Shown piece by piece: positions 9,966 to 19,135 of a stretch of DNA of 64,000 nt. The position numbers were made by a program, and so were the translations under genes. The stretch is from Magnetococcales bacterium. Its GTDB lineage: Bacteria > Pseudomonadota > Magnetococcia > Magnetococcales > Magnetaquicoccaceae. Below the pieces are notes generated by a model. That model had not been told where the DNA came from. It worked only from the letters and a program-made list of their open reading frames with translations, and did no database searches. Numbering within the stretch: the stretch's first letter is position 1; the number at the start of each line of letters is the position of its first letter. Location: positions 62,001 through 126,000 of the forward strand of contig JADFWP010000002.1 of NCBI GenBank assembly GCA_015234115.1. The letters are read 5' to 3'.

Positions 9966-10688
9966 TCATGCAGTCGGAGGACGCACCGCGCGCAGATAGG
10001 ACTCTTCCAGCGAATGGCCACCAAATTGCTCCCGACACTCGGATGGAGCACCACAAAACAATAACTTTCCGTGATGGAGAATGGCCATGGCGTCGCACAG
10101 GTCATCGACATCGGCCAGCAGATGGGTATTGATGAAAAGCGTCACCCCCTGTTCCTGATGCTGCCGCAACTGCTGTTTCAGCAGGGCACGGGCCAGGGGA
10201 TCCAGACCCGAAGTCGGCTCATCCAGCAGCCAGAGGCGCTTGCCGCTCAACAGGCAGCTCGCCAGACCGAGTTTCTGGGTCATTCCCTTGGAAAGCGCGC
10301 GCACCGGTTTGCGCAGCGCCCCCGGATCCATGTCCAAGGCGACGAGTTGCGCCTCCATGGCCTGGGGATCGGGTTTGGCACCGTGCAGACGCAGGATGAA
10401 GGTCAGGAATTCCCGGCCCGTGAGATGGCCGGGAGGCAGGAAACGTTCCGGCAGATAGGCAATCTCCCGACGCGCCGCCACTTCGGTGGTCGGCACCCCC
10501 CGCAGGAGAATCTCCCCGGAGTCGAGACGACAAAGATCGAGCATGGATTTGATCAACGTGGTCTTGCCCGCGCCATTGCCCCCGGCGAGACCAAAAAAAG
10601 AACCGTTCCGGACCGAAAAATTGATCCGGTCCAGAACGGTCATGCGGGCAAAACGTTTGCTGACCTGATGGATTTCGAGAGCATTCAA
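9966..10688 (-). CDS. ABC transporter ATP-binding protein (pilus-locus associated, PilH-like)
   Basis: GGNGAGKTTLIKSML Walker A, LSKGMTQKLGLA signature, LWLLDEPTSGLD Walker B. Confidence 0.88.
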   Translation of the reverse strand: MNALEIHQVSKRFARMTVLDRINFSVRNGSFFGLAGGNGAGKTTLIKSMLDLCRLDSGEILLRGVPTTEVAARREIAYLPERFLPPGHLTGREFLTFILRLHGAKPDPQAMEAQLVALDMDPGALRKPVRALSKGMTQKLGLASCLLSGKRLWLLDEPTSGLDPLARALLKQQLRQHQEQGVTLFINTHLLADVDDLCDAMAILHHGKLLFCGAPSECREQFGGHSLEESYLRAVRPPTA

Positions 10689-10709
10689 GGTCAGGAGGTC
10701 AAAACCGGA

Positions 10710-11414
10710 TCAGAAGCCGGTGCAGATGAAAACTTTACTGATAGTGGCAGGAGCATAGGGAGTTGCCGTTCCCGCTGCTGCCTCCGTATCTGCCGCCGCA
10801 CTTCCCCGGATATCACCGGTATCACCTGCGCCATCATCGAACTGGGTATCATAAATCATGGCGTAATCCGTGGGGATTTCCTTCATGCAAATCATCTTCC
10901 TGCTGATTCCCAAATAAGATGGCGAAGTCGCGATGTTGTTGCGACCATCGGCAATACCAGTGACGCCACCGGCCGGATTGGTCGGTTGGACAAGCGCGGT
11001 AGCAGCTGTATCCACAAGACATTCACCCTTCACCAGACCTTCGCAATAAAGATGATTCCATGCGAATGCCGTCTCCTGAGTGGCAGCACTTACAGCTGTC
11101 GAGGGTGTACGGTTTGCAGCAGTTGGTTGAAAAAGACCTTCGATCAACCCGTTACCATCTCCCTGATGGACTGCTGTTGGCCACCGCCCGTTGGCCCCGG
11201 AATCATCACCGGGCAGCATCCAGTAGGAATCGGAATAGGCGTTGATCGCACTCTGCACTGCCTGGACATCGGTGGCGATGCGCTTGATCTTGGAGTTCTT
11301 GACCATGGCCTGGCCTTTGAGCACCCCGCCGATCAACAGACCGATGATGACCAGAACAATGGCGATTTCAATCAGGCTGAAACCACCCTGTCGTTTCTTG
11401 AGTTGCAATAGCAT
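10710..11414 (-). CDS. Type IV pilin / prepilin
   Basis: MLLQLKKRQGGFSLIEIAIVLVIIGLLIGGVLKGQ prepilin cleavage motif and hydrophobic N-helix; AAGGA 8 nt upstream of ATG 11414. Confidence 0.9.
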   Translation of the reverse strand: MLLQLKKRQGGFSLIEIAIVLVIIGLLIGGVLKGQAMVKNSKIKRIATDVQAVQSAINAYSDSYWMLPGDDSGANGRWPTAVHQGDGNGLIEGLFQPTAANRTPSTAVSAATQETAFAWNHLYCEGLVKGECLVDTAATALVQPTNPAGGVTGIADGRNNIATSPSYLGISRKMICMKEIPTDYAMIYDTQFDDGAGDTGDIRGSAAADTEAAAGTATPYAPATISKVFICTGF

Positions 11415-11496
11415 GTCGTCCATCCTTATGGCCGAGGTGAAAGCACGATCCTGTGCAGGATCCAGTTATGTATTCCCGATCTTGATAAAGTGTCGA

Positions 11497-12225
11497 TCAG
11501 TTTTTCTTGCTGTCAGGAAGTTTCTCCGCCTCTTCCAGACGTTCCAGCCAGCTTCCCAGCGCCAGCTTTTGGCGGTCAGTCGCTTGTTGGTGCAACAAAA
11601 TACCCCCAATCACCGTCCGGGCGCCAGCCAATTCGTTCTGATCGTAGAGGATTCTGGCATGCAAGCCCCGGACCCAAAAAGGAAGTTGGCCGGTCTGGAT
11701 ATTTTTTTCCAGATCATCCATGTACTTTCGGGCCAGGCGGCCATCTTCCAGCCGGTGGCGGGCCTGCAAGGCGGCAAACGTAAGCCATTGCCAACGATTT
11801 CGGGGTGCTTGCAGAAAGGCGCGATGGACAAAATCGAGCATCCGTCGTTGCCGCTGCGGCTCCGGAACAAATCCGTAGACCCGGATCGCCGCCAGCAGAG
11901 GATATTCGGAATCCGGATCCAATTCAAGAATCCGTTCCAGCCAGCCCGCCAGATGGTGGTAATCCATCTTCTGCAACGACACGGTGACTCCGGCCTGATC
12001 GTCGAAGGTTTGCAGCCAGAGCATCCAGAAGATGGCCACAGCCACCGGATCGCCCAGGGTCGAAAGGCGCATCAGAGCCGAGGCGGGCGGCGGACCAAGA
12101 TCCTCGGGATGGACTTCGGGCGCAGGCGCGTGCCACTTCCAGACCAACTGCAACCCAAGGGCAAGCAGCAGCAACCCGATCAGCCAGCCGGGCGCGGTGC
12201 GGCGCAGTGGGGTCGAACGGTCCAT
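11497..12225 (-). CDS. Hypothetical single-TM protein with alpha-helical (TPR-like) periplasmic part, pilus/ABC-locus associated
   Basis: N-terminal TM (WLIGLLLLALGLQLVW), 242 aa, 9 nt after ABC permease stop. Confidence 0.7.
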   Translation of the reverse strand: MDRSTPLRRTAPGWLIGLLLLALGLQLVWKWHAPAPEVHPEDLGPPPASALMRLSTLGDPVAVAIFWMLWLQTFDDQAGVTVSLQKMDYHHLAGWLERILELDPDSEYPLLAAIRVYGFVPEPQRQRRMLDFVHRAFLQAPRNRWQWLTFAALQARHRLEDGRLARKYMDDLEKNIQTGQLPFWVRGLHARILYDQNELAGARTVIGGILLHQQATDRQKLALGSWLERLEEAEKLPDSKKN

Positions 12226-12234
12226 GGCGGGGAA

Positions 12235-13020
12235 TCAGAACTCCTTTTTGTACAGATCGAACAGCCCGACCGCTGTCAACAACAGCAGAAAGATCCCGGT
12301 TTCGCCGAGAATCGGCCAGATCCCTGCAAACGAACCATCGCCTTGCACCAGCAGAGCCGTGGCGGTGAAACGGTCGAGGGCCGGAAGCGCGCCGGCAATC
12401 CCGGCGAGCAACAGTTGGATCGCCTGGCTGGACCAATGAGCGGTCGTTTCCTGGGCCTGCCGGGCGATGAGCAGTACCGCGCCCATGGAACGGGCCAGCA
12501 GGTAGAATCCGGCGGTCAGGGACAACGCCAGCGGAGCCTGCTGGATGGCCAGGGTCACCACCACAGCGAAGGCGGCCATGATCCACAACTCGCAGGCAAG
12601 AATCAGACTCCACCAGCCGACCGCCTGCCAGGAGACCAAAGGCAGCAACGCCAACCCGCTCACCCCGGCCAGCAACGCCGCCGCTCCGAAGAATCCGAGC
12701 AGCTTGCCCAGCAAAGTGACGCTGCGCGGGAAAGGCATGGCCAGCATCAGATCCATCCCCCGGTTGTGCAGCTCCCGCGCCACGGCAAAGGTGACCAGCA
12801 CCGATACCAGAAACACACTGCCCAGCCGGAAGAAAAAGCCGAGAATCGCTGCCCGCGACTCCGCGTTGCCGGTCAGCAACAGCTCATCGAGAAACAGGGA
12901 AACAATCCATCCCAGGCCGATCATGGCCACGGAAGCCCGGATCAGCCGTTCCCGCAGGGCCTCTTGCAGGGTGAAGCGGGCGATGGTGAAAATCGGTGCC
13001 AGAAAGAATGGAGGGTTCAC
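12235..13020 (-). CDS. ABC-2 type transporter permease
   Basis: Six-TM-like permease; GTG start at 13020 overlaps stop of upstream minor pilin gene (GTGA). Confidence 0.82.
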   Translation of the reverse strand: MNPPFFLAPIFTIARFTLQEALRERLIRASVAMIGLGWIVSLFLDELLLTGNAESRAAILGFFFRLGSVFLVSVLVTFAVARELHNRGMDLMLAMPFPRSVTLLGKLLGFFGAAALLAGVSGLALLPLVSWQAVGWWSLILACELWIMAAFAVVVTLAIQQAPLALSLTAGFYLLARSMGAVLLIARQAQETTAHWSSQAIQLLLAGIAGALPALDRFTATALLVQGDGSFAGIWPILGETGIFLLLLTAVGLFDLYKKEF

Positions 13021-13703
13021 AGGATGTACCCGGACTGGTAGGCATGAAACCGGATCACGTCGTGTGGCAGCCAGATCAGTTGATCATCCCCGCCAAAGCG
13101 AAAAGTCGCGTCCCCGTCGTTGTTCTCCTGCTCGGCTGGCAAAGAGGCGGCAGGCATGGCGACTCCATTCATGGAGAGGGCACCCAGGCCATTTCTGCCA
13201 TGACTGAGCACGAGTACCGGAACGTTGCTGGCCAGATCGACGCTATCGGCCTCGTTGCGGACCGTGATCGCGCCGGTGCTGGCCGCTGCGATCAGCGCGG
13301 GCACGGCCCGGATCGGCGGAGGCGCGGGAAGCAGCGCCGGATCGGCATACGAGAGCGTCACACGATAGCCATAGAGATGTCCCCAGGAATCCACCGGTTT
13401 GACTTGCAGATCCCTCCAGGGCAGCACCCCATCGACACGGCACGGAGCGGTATCCTCGGCCCCATCCGGCGGCATGCTGGCATCGGCGCAGGGCAGACGG
13501 CCATGCAGGGTCACAAATCCCAACAAAGCCGATTGAATGGTGCGCAACTCCTCCTGGGCCGTTTCGAACTGACGCTTGTGGAGTTGGGCACGGATCGCCT
13601 GCCCCCCTCCGAGCAGCACCATGCCCAAAACCGCCAGCATGATCGCCATTTCGATCAGGGAAAATCCAGCGGCCGCGCGCCACCTGGAACGAAACTTCTT
13701 CAT
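13017..13703 (-). CDS. Type IV minor pilin / prepilin-like protein
   Basis: MKKFRSRWRAAAGFSLIEMAIMLAVLGMVLLGGG and LPCAD...CRVDGVLPWRDLQVKPVDSWGHLYGYRV head. Confidence 0.82.
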   Translation of the reverse strand: MKKFRSRWRAAAGFSLIEMAIMLAVLGMVLLGGGQAIRAQLHKRQFETAQEELRTIQSALLGFVTLHGRLPCADASMPPDGAEDTAPCRVDGVLPWRDLQVKPVDSWGHLYGYRVTLSYADPALLPAPPPIRAVPALIAAASTGAITVRNEADSVDLASNVPVLVLSHGRNGLGALSMNGVAMPAASLPAEQENNDGDATFRFGGDDQLIWLPHDVIRFHAYQSGYIL

Positions 13704-13707
13704 GCGA

Positions 13708-15468
13708 TCATTGCCCACAGGTTCCGAGACACATATCCGGGAAATCCACATAACCGCTGTTCAATTTGGTGATGATCACCTCGAACTTGCTTAACGCCGA
13801 CATGTTCTTGTTGCCGAAGTTGACCTTGATGGTGCCTGTTTTGGCATCGGATTTGGTGACGGTCACGCTGTAGCCGCCATTGCAGGTGGTGGTGGTGGCG
13901 TTGGTGAAGTCGAATTGACAGTCAATGGCGCCAAAACTCCCTTCCGGACGGATACGAATCTCGTTCTGACCGCTCAGATTCACCGAGGAGGTGAAATTGG
14001 TGAAGAAATAGGTCGGATTGGTCACAGGCAACACCAGACAGGGATTCGAGGAACGGGCACTCTGACCATTGGTGAAGCGCGAGGCGCCGGTTGCCTGGGT
14101 CATAATGCTCGGTCGGTTGTCGTAGCAGTTGTAATTGCTGGCCTGGAAGAGCAGACCGGTCGGCGCTACCGTCGTGGTGGTGCTGGTTGAGGTGGTGGTT
14201 GTGGTCGGAATCGAGGTGGTGGTGGTGCTGGTCGAAGTGGTAGTGGTTGCAACCGACGTGGTGGCCACCGACGTGGTGGTGGTCGGCACCGTCGTGGTTG
14301 CAACCGACGTGGTGGCCACCGACGTGGTGGTGGTCGGCACCGTCGTGGTTGCAACCGACGTGGTGGTGGTCGAAACCGTCGTGGTCGGAACCGACGTGGT
14401 GGTGGTCGGAACCGACGTGGTGGTGGTCGGAACCGACGTGGTGGTGGTTGCCACCGACGTGGTGGTGGTCGGAACCGACGTGGTGGTTGCCACCGACGTG
14501 GTGGTGGTCGGAACCGACGTGGTGGTGGTCGGAACCGACGTGGACGCTGCGATCGACGTCGTGGTTGTCGTCACGCAACTTATATTGCGTCCAGACTCCA
14601 TCAACTTGGTTTTCAGCAACAGGGGAGAGATGTAAAGAAGCTGGTCATCCCCAGCATTTTGAATATACAAAGGACGCTGGAAATCTTGATCATAATGATG
14701 CCCTGCATGCGCGGCCTGGGTAGCGGGACTGTTGTCCGTCGGGTCGGCGTGGTGCAGATCGTCCTCGTCATCACTGGTTTCGATATCCGCGTTTTCCGCC
14801 TCGCTGTTCAACCGGTTTTCGTAGGCATTCGGATCCTGTCCATTCACCGGCCTGCGCGTGATATAGCCCGGTGATCCAGCCGGTGTCGGCACAATGCTGC
14901 CCGCGCCGTTGGGACCATGAGAAACCACCACCACCGCCAACTGCTCGGCCAACAGGGTGCCCGCGTCCGTATCCTGACGCACCACCAGATTGCCCGTGGT
15001 CGTGCAGGTGATGGCGGAATGGTAGACGGGAGCAAGATGATAGGTAAAATAATTATTCCAGTTATCGTATCTTGGCAATCCCAGCTCTTCCCACGGGAGC
15101 ACGCCATAACTCAACCGACAATTTCCCGCTCCATCCGCATCCCCCACCCCGTCAAAAGCGACCTGGGTGGTGTTGCTCGCATCCACGCCGACATCCGGAC
15201 AGGGCAGAAAACCGTTGCTGGCCGCATACCAGATCAAAGCGTCACGCACCTTGTCGAGCGACAGGTTGGTTTTTTGCTTCTGCTGCTTGTCGCGCATGGT
15301 GGAAAGCGTCGTCAATCCGCCTCCGAGCACGACACTGAGAATCACCAATACGATGGATACTTCGATCAGGGAAAAACCGCCCTGTCTCCCTGCATGGCGC
15401 ATCCGGGTTCTGCTGCGGGATGGGTGGATGACCTGACGGAAATCGCGCATTGAGGATATCTTCAGCAA
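13708..15468 (-). CDS. Minor pilin with Thr-rich (TTTTSVP) linker and distinct C-terminal Cys-containing beta-rich domain; putative pilus-tip adhesin
   Basis: GGFSLIEVSIVLVILSVVLGGG prepilin motif; LPCPD...GVLPWEELGLPRYDNW head; long PTTTTSV repeats; C-terminal domain ending VDFPDMCLGTCGQ. Confidence 0.82.
   Translation of the reverse strand: MLKISSMRDFRQVIHPSRSRTRMRHAGRQGGFSLIEVSIVLVILSVVLGGGLTTLSTMRDKQQKQKTNLSLDKVRDALIWYAASNGFLPCPDVGVDASNTTQVAFDGVGDADGAGNCRLSYGVLPWEELGLPRYDNWNNYFTYHLAPVYHSAITCTTTGNLVVRQDTDAGTLLAEQLAVVVVSHGPNGAGSIVPTPAGSPGYITRRPVNGQDPNAYENRLNSEAENADIETSDDEDDLHHADPTDNSPATQAAHAGHHYDQDFQRPLYIQNAGDDQLLYISPLLLKTKLMESGRNISCVTTTTTSIAASTSVPTTTTSVPTTTTSVATTTSVPTTTTSVATTTTSVPTTTTSVPTTTTSVPTTTVSTTTTSVATTTVPTTTTSVATTSVATTTVPTTTTSVATTSVATTTTSTSTTTTSIPTTTTTSTSTTTTVAPTGLLFQASNYNCYDNRPSIMTQATGASRFTNGQSARSSNPCLVLPVTNPTYFFTNFTSSVNLSGQNEIRIRPEGSFGAIDCQFDFTNATTTTCNGGYSVTVTKSDAKTGTIKVNFGNKNMSALSKFEVIITKLNSGYVDFPDMCLGTCGQ
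14166..14577 (-). repeat. Imperfect in-frame tandem repeats (about 21-bp units) encoding Thr-rich linker
   Basis: Repeated gtggtggtcggaaccgac / gtggttgcaaccgac units on + strand, = PTTTTSV / ATTTTSV on - strand. Confidence 0.92.
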
Positions 15469-15574
15469 AACGGTTCTATGCGTTGAGAGTCGGAACGATC
15501 ATTTTTTCCGATAGAGGGCATCGGAAGCAAGCACAAACCTGCAAGATGGCCGATTTCATGCGGGAATTCCGGCA

Positions 15575-16312
15575 CTACAGCGGCATTTGATTCACCGCAC
15601 CGATCATCTCCGCACAGGTGATGCCCAACAGACGGTCGTTGAACGGCGGGGAAGCGACCCCCCCTGCGGTCGTGGTCATGATCCGCATCGCCCTGAAGTT
15701 CGTGGTGGCCGTGGCATTTTCCTGTTCCAGAAACTGATCGCGCAACCCTGCCGCCGTACTGGTCGCAATCCGGCTCTGCATGGTGGCTGACGGCAGCAGC
15801 GCCAGCGGCGTTCCCGGTGAAAAAAGAATCGCCGCAAAATTGCCGCTGCCGTTGATGGTCAGATTCGCCGTATCGCAGGTATAGGGCATGGTCTGGGTCG
15901 AGCCGGTCTTGAAACGGCCTGCCACCGCATACCAGAGCGGTGCATTGTCGCCATCCACCAACGGAGCGATCCCCAGGCTCCGCCAGGGAAGAAATCCGAC
16001 CGCCACCACACCGTCATTGCCACCGCACGCCCCGGCTGCCACGGCATTGGTGGCATAATCGGCCAACGTGCCCGCGAACGGACAGGGAAGATTGCCAAAA
16101 CCGGTTCGGGTGACCGCCTCCAGGGCGCCGGTGGCGATCAACGCCCGTTTCGCCTCGGCCAGCGCGATGGTGGCCTTTTGATCGTCACGCAGTCGTTTGC
16201 TTTTGACCAGCAGCGCCTCGATGGCCATGGAGGCCCCGGCCATGAGGATGATCGACAACAATACCATCAACGCCGCACCCCGCTCGTGGCGACGCGCTTC
16301 AGGGTTGCGCAT
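15575..16312 (-). CDS. PilX/MshP-like pilus assembly protein with LPC...LPW minor-pilin head domain
   Basis: RGAALMVLLSIILMAGASMAIEALL N-helix; LPCPFAG...FLPWRSLGIAPLVDG. Confidence 0.72.
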   Translation of the reverse strand: MRNPEARRHERGAALMVLLSIILMAGASMAIEALLVKSKRLRDDQKATIALAEAKRALIATGALEAVTRTGFGNLPCPFAGTLADYATNAVAAGACGGNDGVVAVGFLPWRSLGIAPLVDGDNAPLWYAVAGRFKTGSTQTMPYTCDTANLTINGSGNFAAILFSPGTPLALLPSATMQSRIATSTAAGLRDQFLEQENATATTNFRAMRIMTTTAGGVASPPFNDRLLGITCAEMIGAVNQMPL

Positions 16313-16928
16313 GATCTTTCTCCGGATGTCTCTTGGCACTGCCGCCTCCCTGATCGCTCTTGCCGGCTTTCGAACGCGCTTCCTCCTCCGGATCGCCACC
16401 TCGCGTGGCCGTGTAGCGCACCTCTGCCGGAATCTCATGGCTCGGACGGATGATCTTCTCTTCCGCATCCAGGGTCATGCCCGGCACCAGCAGAAACGGT
16501 TTCGGGGCATCCACCAGACGGATCCAGACCCCACGGGAGGGATCCTCCGTGGGTTCCAGGCGATAGTTCTCTCCGACATGACCTTTGGCCGCTTCGAACT
16601 GCCTCCGGTTGAGCCACACCGACGATTTCCCCTCTTCCCGCAGTACCAGACCACCGACCGTCAGATAACGCGGCCCCTTGGGAATCTGCGCCGGAGTCAT
16701 CCCCACCATCCCCAGTTCACCGCCCGTCGTCGCCCCCTCCGCACCAGCGGGCGCAAGCGGTTGCACACCCTCCGTCTGCCGGATCCGCTCCAGCGCCTCG
16801 CGCTGCTGCGGGGTGTTGAACAGCCTGCCCAGTCCGGGCCACCCCTCCGCAGCCGCTTCGGAGGCCCCGTGACCGGTTCCGCTCCCGCAGAGGATCCACG
16901 ACACCAGCAAGAGACGCAAGGCATTCAT
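16299..16928 (-). CDS. Secreted pilus-locus protein (MshK-like position)
   Basis: Signal peptide MNALRLLLVSWILCGSG; ATG 16928 overlaps upstream stop (ATGA); conserved position in operon. Confidence 0.6.
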   Translation of the reverse strand: MNALRLLLVSWILCGSGTGHGASEAAAEGWPGLGRLFNTPQQREALERIRQTEGVQPLAPAGAEGATTGGELGMVGMTPAQIPKGPRYLTVGGLVLREEGKSSVWLNRRQFEAAKGHVGENYRLEPTEDPSRGVWIRLVDAPKPFLLVPGMTLDAEEKIIRPSHEIPAEVRYTATRGGDPEEEARSKAGKSDQGGGSAKRHPEKDHAQP

Positions 16929-17557
16929 CGGCTCTTGCTCTCCGTCTCCCGGAAGTTGAACCACTCCACCTGACAAGTCGCCTGCACGTTGACCTTGAAT
17001 CGGCTGCCCGCCTTGCCAGCCGGTTTGGCATCGCTCTGCGGTTGCATCCGGCACTGCGTGAACTGGATCAAACCGGCTTTCTTCTGCGCCAGAAAGGCGA
17101 TCAGGGCGAGCAGATCCCCTTCGTGCAGCATGCCGATGGTCATCTCCATGCGACTGGCGAAGAGTTGATAATCCTGGCTCGGCGGCACAGGATAGCCCGG
17201 AGTGTAGGCACGGGCCGGATCCAGCTTGTACTTGATCGGCACCGGCAGTTTCAAGGCCGCCTCTGCCTCCCGGATCGATTCCACCCACTGCAAACGCGGT
17301 TCAGGACCGATCACCCCCTGCTGACGCAACGCGTCGTAACGGGGCTGGATCATGGCCAGCACCCGCCCCTGCTCCTCTTGTTGCAGCAGATTGTTCTGAA
17401 GCGCGACAATGCTGCGGCGCAACTTGTCCAGCACCAGATTGGCATCGTCCAGATAGTGCCAACCGACCAGAATCATGCCGATGCCCGACACCAGCGCAAC
17501 CAGCAACAAGACCATCGCACGGGTCAGCAAACGCCATTCGATCCGGGCGTTGTTCAT
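16925..17557 (-). CDS. PilO/GspM/MshJ-like pilus assembly protein
   Basis: N-terminal TM + coiled coil + small C-terminal domain; ATGA overlap with upstream gene. Confidence 0.65.
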   Translation of the reverse strand: MNNARIEWRLLTRAMVLLLVALVSGIGMILVGWHYLDDANLVLDKLRRSIVALQNNLLQQEEQGRVLAMIQPRYDALRQQGVIGPEPRLQWVESIREAEAALKLPVPIKYKLDPARAYTPGYPVPPSQDYQLFASRMEMTIGMLHEGDLLALIAFLAQKKAGLIQFTQCRMQPQSDAKPAGKAGSRFKVNVQATCQVEWFNFRETESKSR

Positions 17558-19128
17558 GGACCCTTCCGCCTGGAAAGCAGAATCCGCAAACGGAAAGGCG
17601 CGCTGCCCGACAGCTCGGCCTCGCCACCCTGAATCACCTGATGATCCCCCAGATTCAACGGCATCTGCACGGGTTGCACCTCCATGCATTCGGGCAGGGC
17701 GCGCACGTCCTGAATGAACCGTTCCACATCCGCCATCGCCGCCTTGAGCGTGTCGAACGGTTCAACCCGCCCGGAGATCAACACCATTTGCGCATCCGGT
17801 CGGGTCGGTTGCGGCGACTGTGGCTGTGACGACGGCGCTTTCGGTTGGGGTTGCCCGCCCGGTTTGGCAGGCTGAGTCCGGGTGTTCTGGGTGCCTTCGT
17901 TCCACTCCAGACTTTCGAGGATCAGTCGCTCGTGTTTCAACAGGGTCTGGCCCACGGTTTGAATCGCCTCTCCGGGATCCATGAGGTGGGCCTCCAGGAG
18001 TTCGGCCCACTTGACTGCGGTGATGATCCGTCGTCCTTCCTGCTGGGTGCGGGTATCGGGCAGCCGTCGGACCGCCTTTTGAATCTCCTCGGCCTGACGG
18101 GACAACTCCGGCTGTTCGTCCCGGAGCGTGCGCCCCTGCCAGAAAAGCAACAGACACCCCAGCAGACAGGCCACGAAAAAAAACAGCGCCGCCCACCGCA
18201 AACGACGCCCCAGACGCAAGGTCCGCCAGACGATCACATCCTCGGGACGGGCGTAATGGTTGGGAATCGCCCAACGCAGCAGACATTGACCGAACAGCGG
18301 ATCCATCCGGCCATCGGCCAGATCGCTCTTGAGCGCGACACGGGCCGCGATCCGGGTGCCATCCAGCGGGTAGAGATGATATCCCCCGCTCCCCTTGTTG
18401 GCCCCCTCTTGCAGCAACCGGAACAATCCGGCATGACACAATACATGAACATGCAGCGGATCGTTCCATGAATAGAGCCGCTGACTGACCAGATAGCCCT
18501 GCATCCGCGCCACTTCGCCATGCAGAAACGGCACCAGATCGGTCATCTCCTGGGTCGGCAAACGACTGAGCCGACTGAGGGACATCTGCCCGTTATGCAG
18601 AAAGGTCTGACGCAGACCGCCGGCATGAATGCTCAACAGCAGTACATCCTTCTGATCCGGCGTCATCGCCCCCTGAAACAGGCGCGTGGTCAGAAGCGGC
18701 ACCGACCAGATCCCGGCCAGAGGAAGACGCAATGTTTTGAGCAGCTCCAGCCACGGCAATACCAGCTCCTCCGGATCGTTCAGACCCGAAAACAGTGCCC
18801 AGTCCTGGCTGCTGTCCTCCGGATCGCGCCCCAGAAACAGGACATGACGAAACGGCGTGTTGCGCAACAGCCGACTGGAACGGTTTTCCAGCATCCGTTT
18901 CCGGACCAGGGGATTGAGCCGGGGAATCCGTTCGAGCTTGTGCTCCTCTTCCGTGAGGTCGATCAGCATGTAAACCGTCAGGCGCTCCCGGAACGTCTCC
19001 AGATAGGCGCGAAACGGCTCAACCCCCTGATCCTGTTCAAACGTGACCGCCGCGCCAAAGAGATCCCGCTCCCAGGGATAGGCCACCAGATGATGGTTGG
19101 TGATCGAGACAAACAGTCGCGTGGCCAT
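17554..19128 (-). CDS. GspL-like / MshI-like protein: cytoplasmic PilM-type domain + TM + PilN-like periplasmic part
   Basis: ~300 aa cytoplasmic domain, TM RRLRWAALFFFVACLLGCLLLFW, coiled coil and C-terminal domain; N-domain homologous to N-terminus of adjacent ATPase fusion. Confidence 0.7.
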   Translation of the reverse strand: MATRLFVSITNHHLVAYPWERDLFGAAVTFEQDQGVEPFRAYLETFRERLTVYMLIDLTEEEHKLERIPRLNPLVRKRMLENRSSRLLRNTPFRHVLFLGRDPEDSSQDWALFSGLNDPEELVLPWLELLKTLRLPLAGIWSVPLLTTRLFQGAMTPDQKDVLLLSIHAGGLRQTFLHNGQMSLSRLSRLPTQEMTDLVPFLHGEVARMQGYLVSQRLYSWNDPLHVHVLCHAGLFRLLQEGANKGSGGYHLYPLDGTRIAARVALKSDLADGRMDPLFGQCLLRWAIPNHYARPEDVIVWRTLRLGRRLRWAALFFFVACLLGCLLLFWQGRTLRDEQPELSRQAEEIQKAVRRLPDTRTQQEGRRIITAVKWAELLEAHLMDPGEAIQTVGQTLLKHERLILESLEWNEGTQNTRTQPAKPGGQPQPKAPSSQPQSPQPTRPDAQMVLISGRVEPFDTLKAAMADVERFIQDVRALPECMEVQPVQMPLNLGDHQVIQGGEAELSGSAPFRLRILLSRRKGP

Positions 19129-19135
19129 CTAAGGA

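Noticed and set aside
9950-9990. Terminator between convergent pilus operons
   Set aside because: Only a weak CTCCG...CGGAG inverted repeat and no T-run; not supportable.
14166-14577. Possible CRISPR array
   Set aside because: No spacer/repeat alternation; in-frame coding repeats.
14135-14723. Valine/Trp/Arg-rich ORFs on both strands over the Thr repeat
   Set aside because: Simple consequence of translating the tandem repeat in other frames; the pilin frame has prepilin signal and flanking domains.
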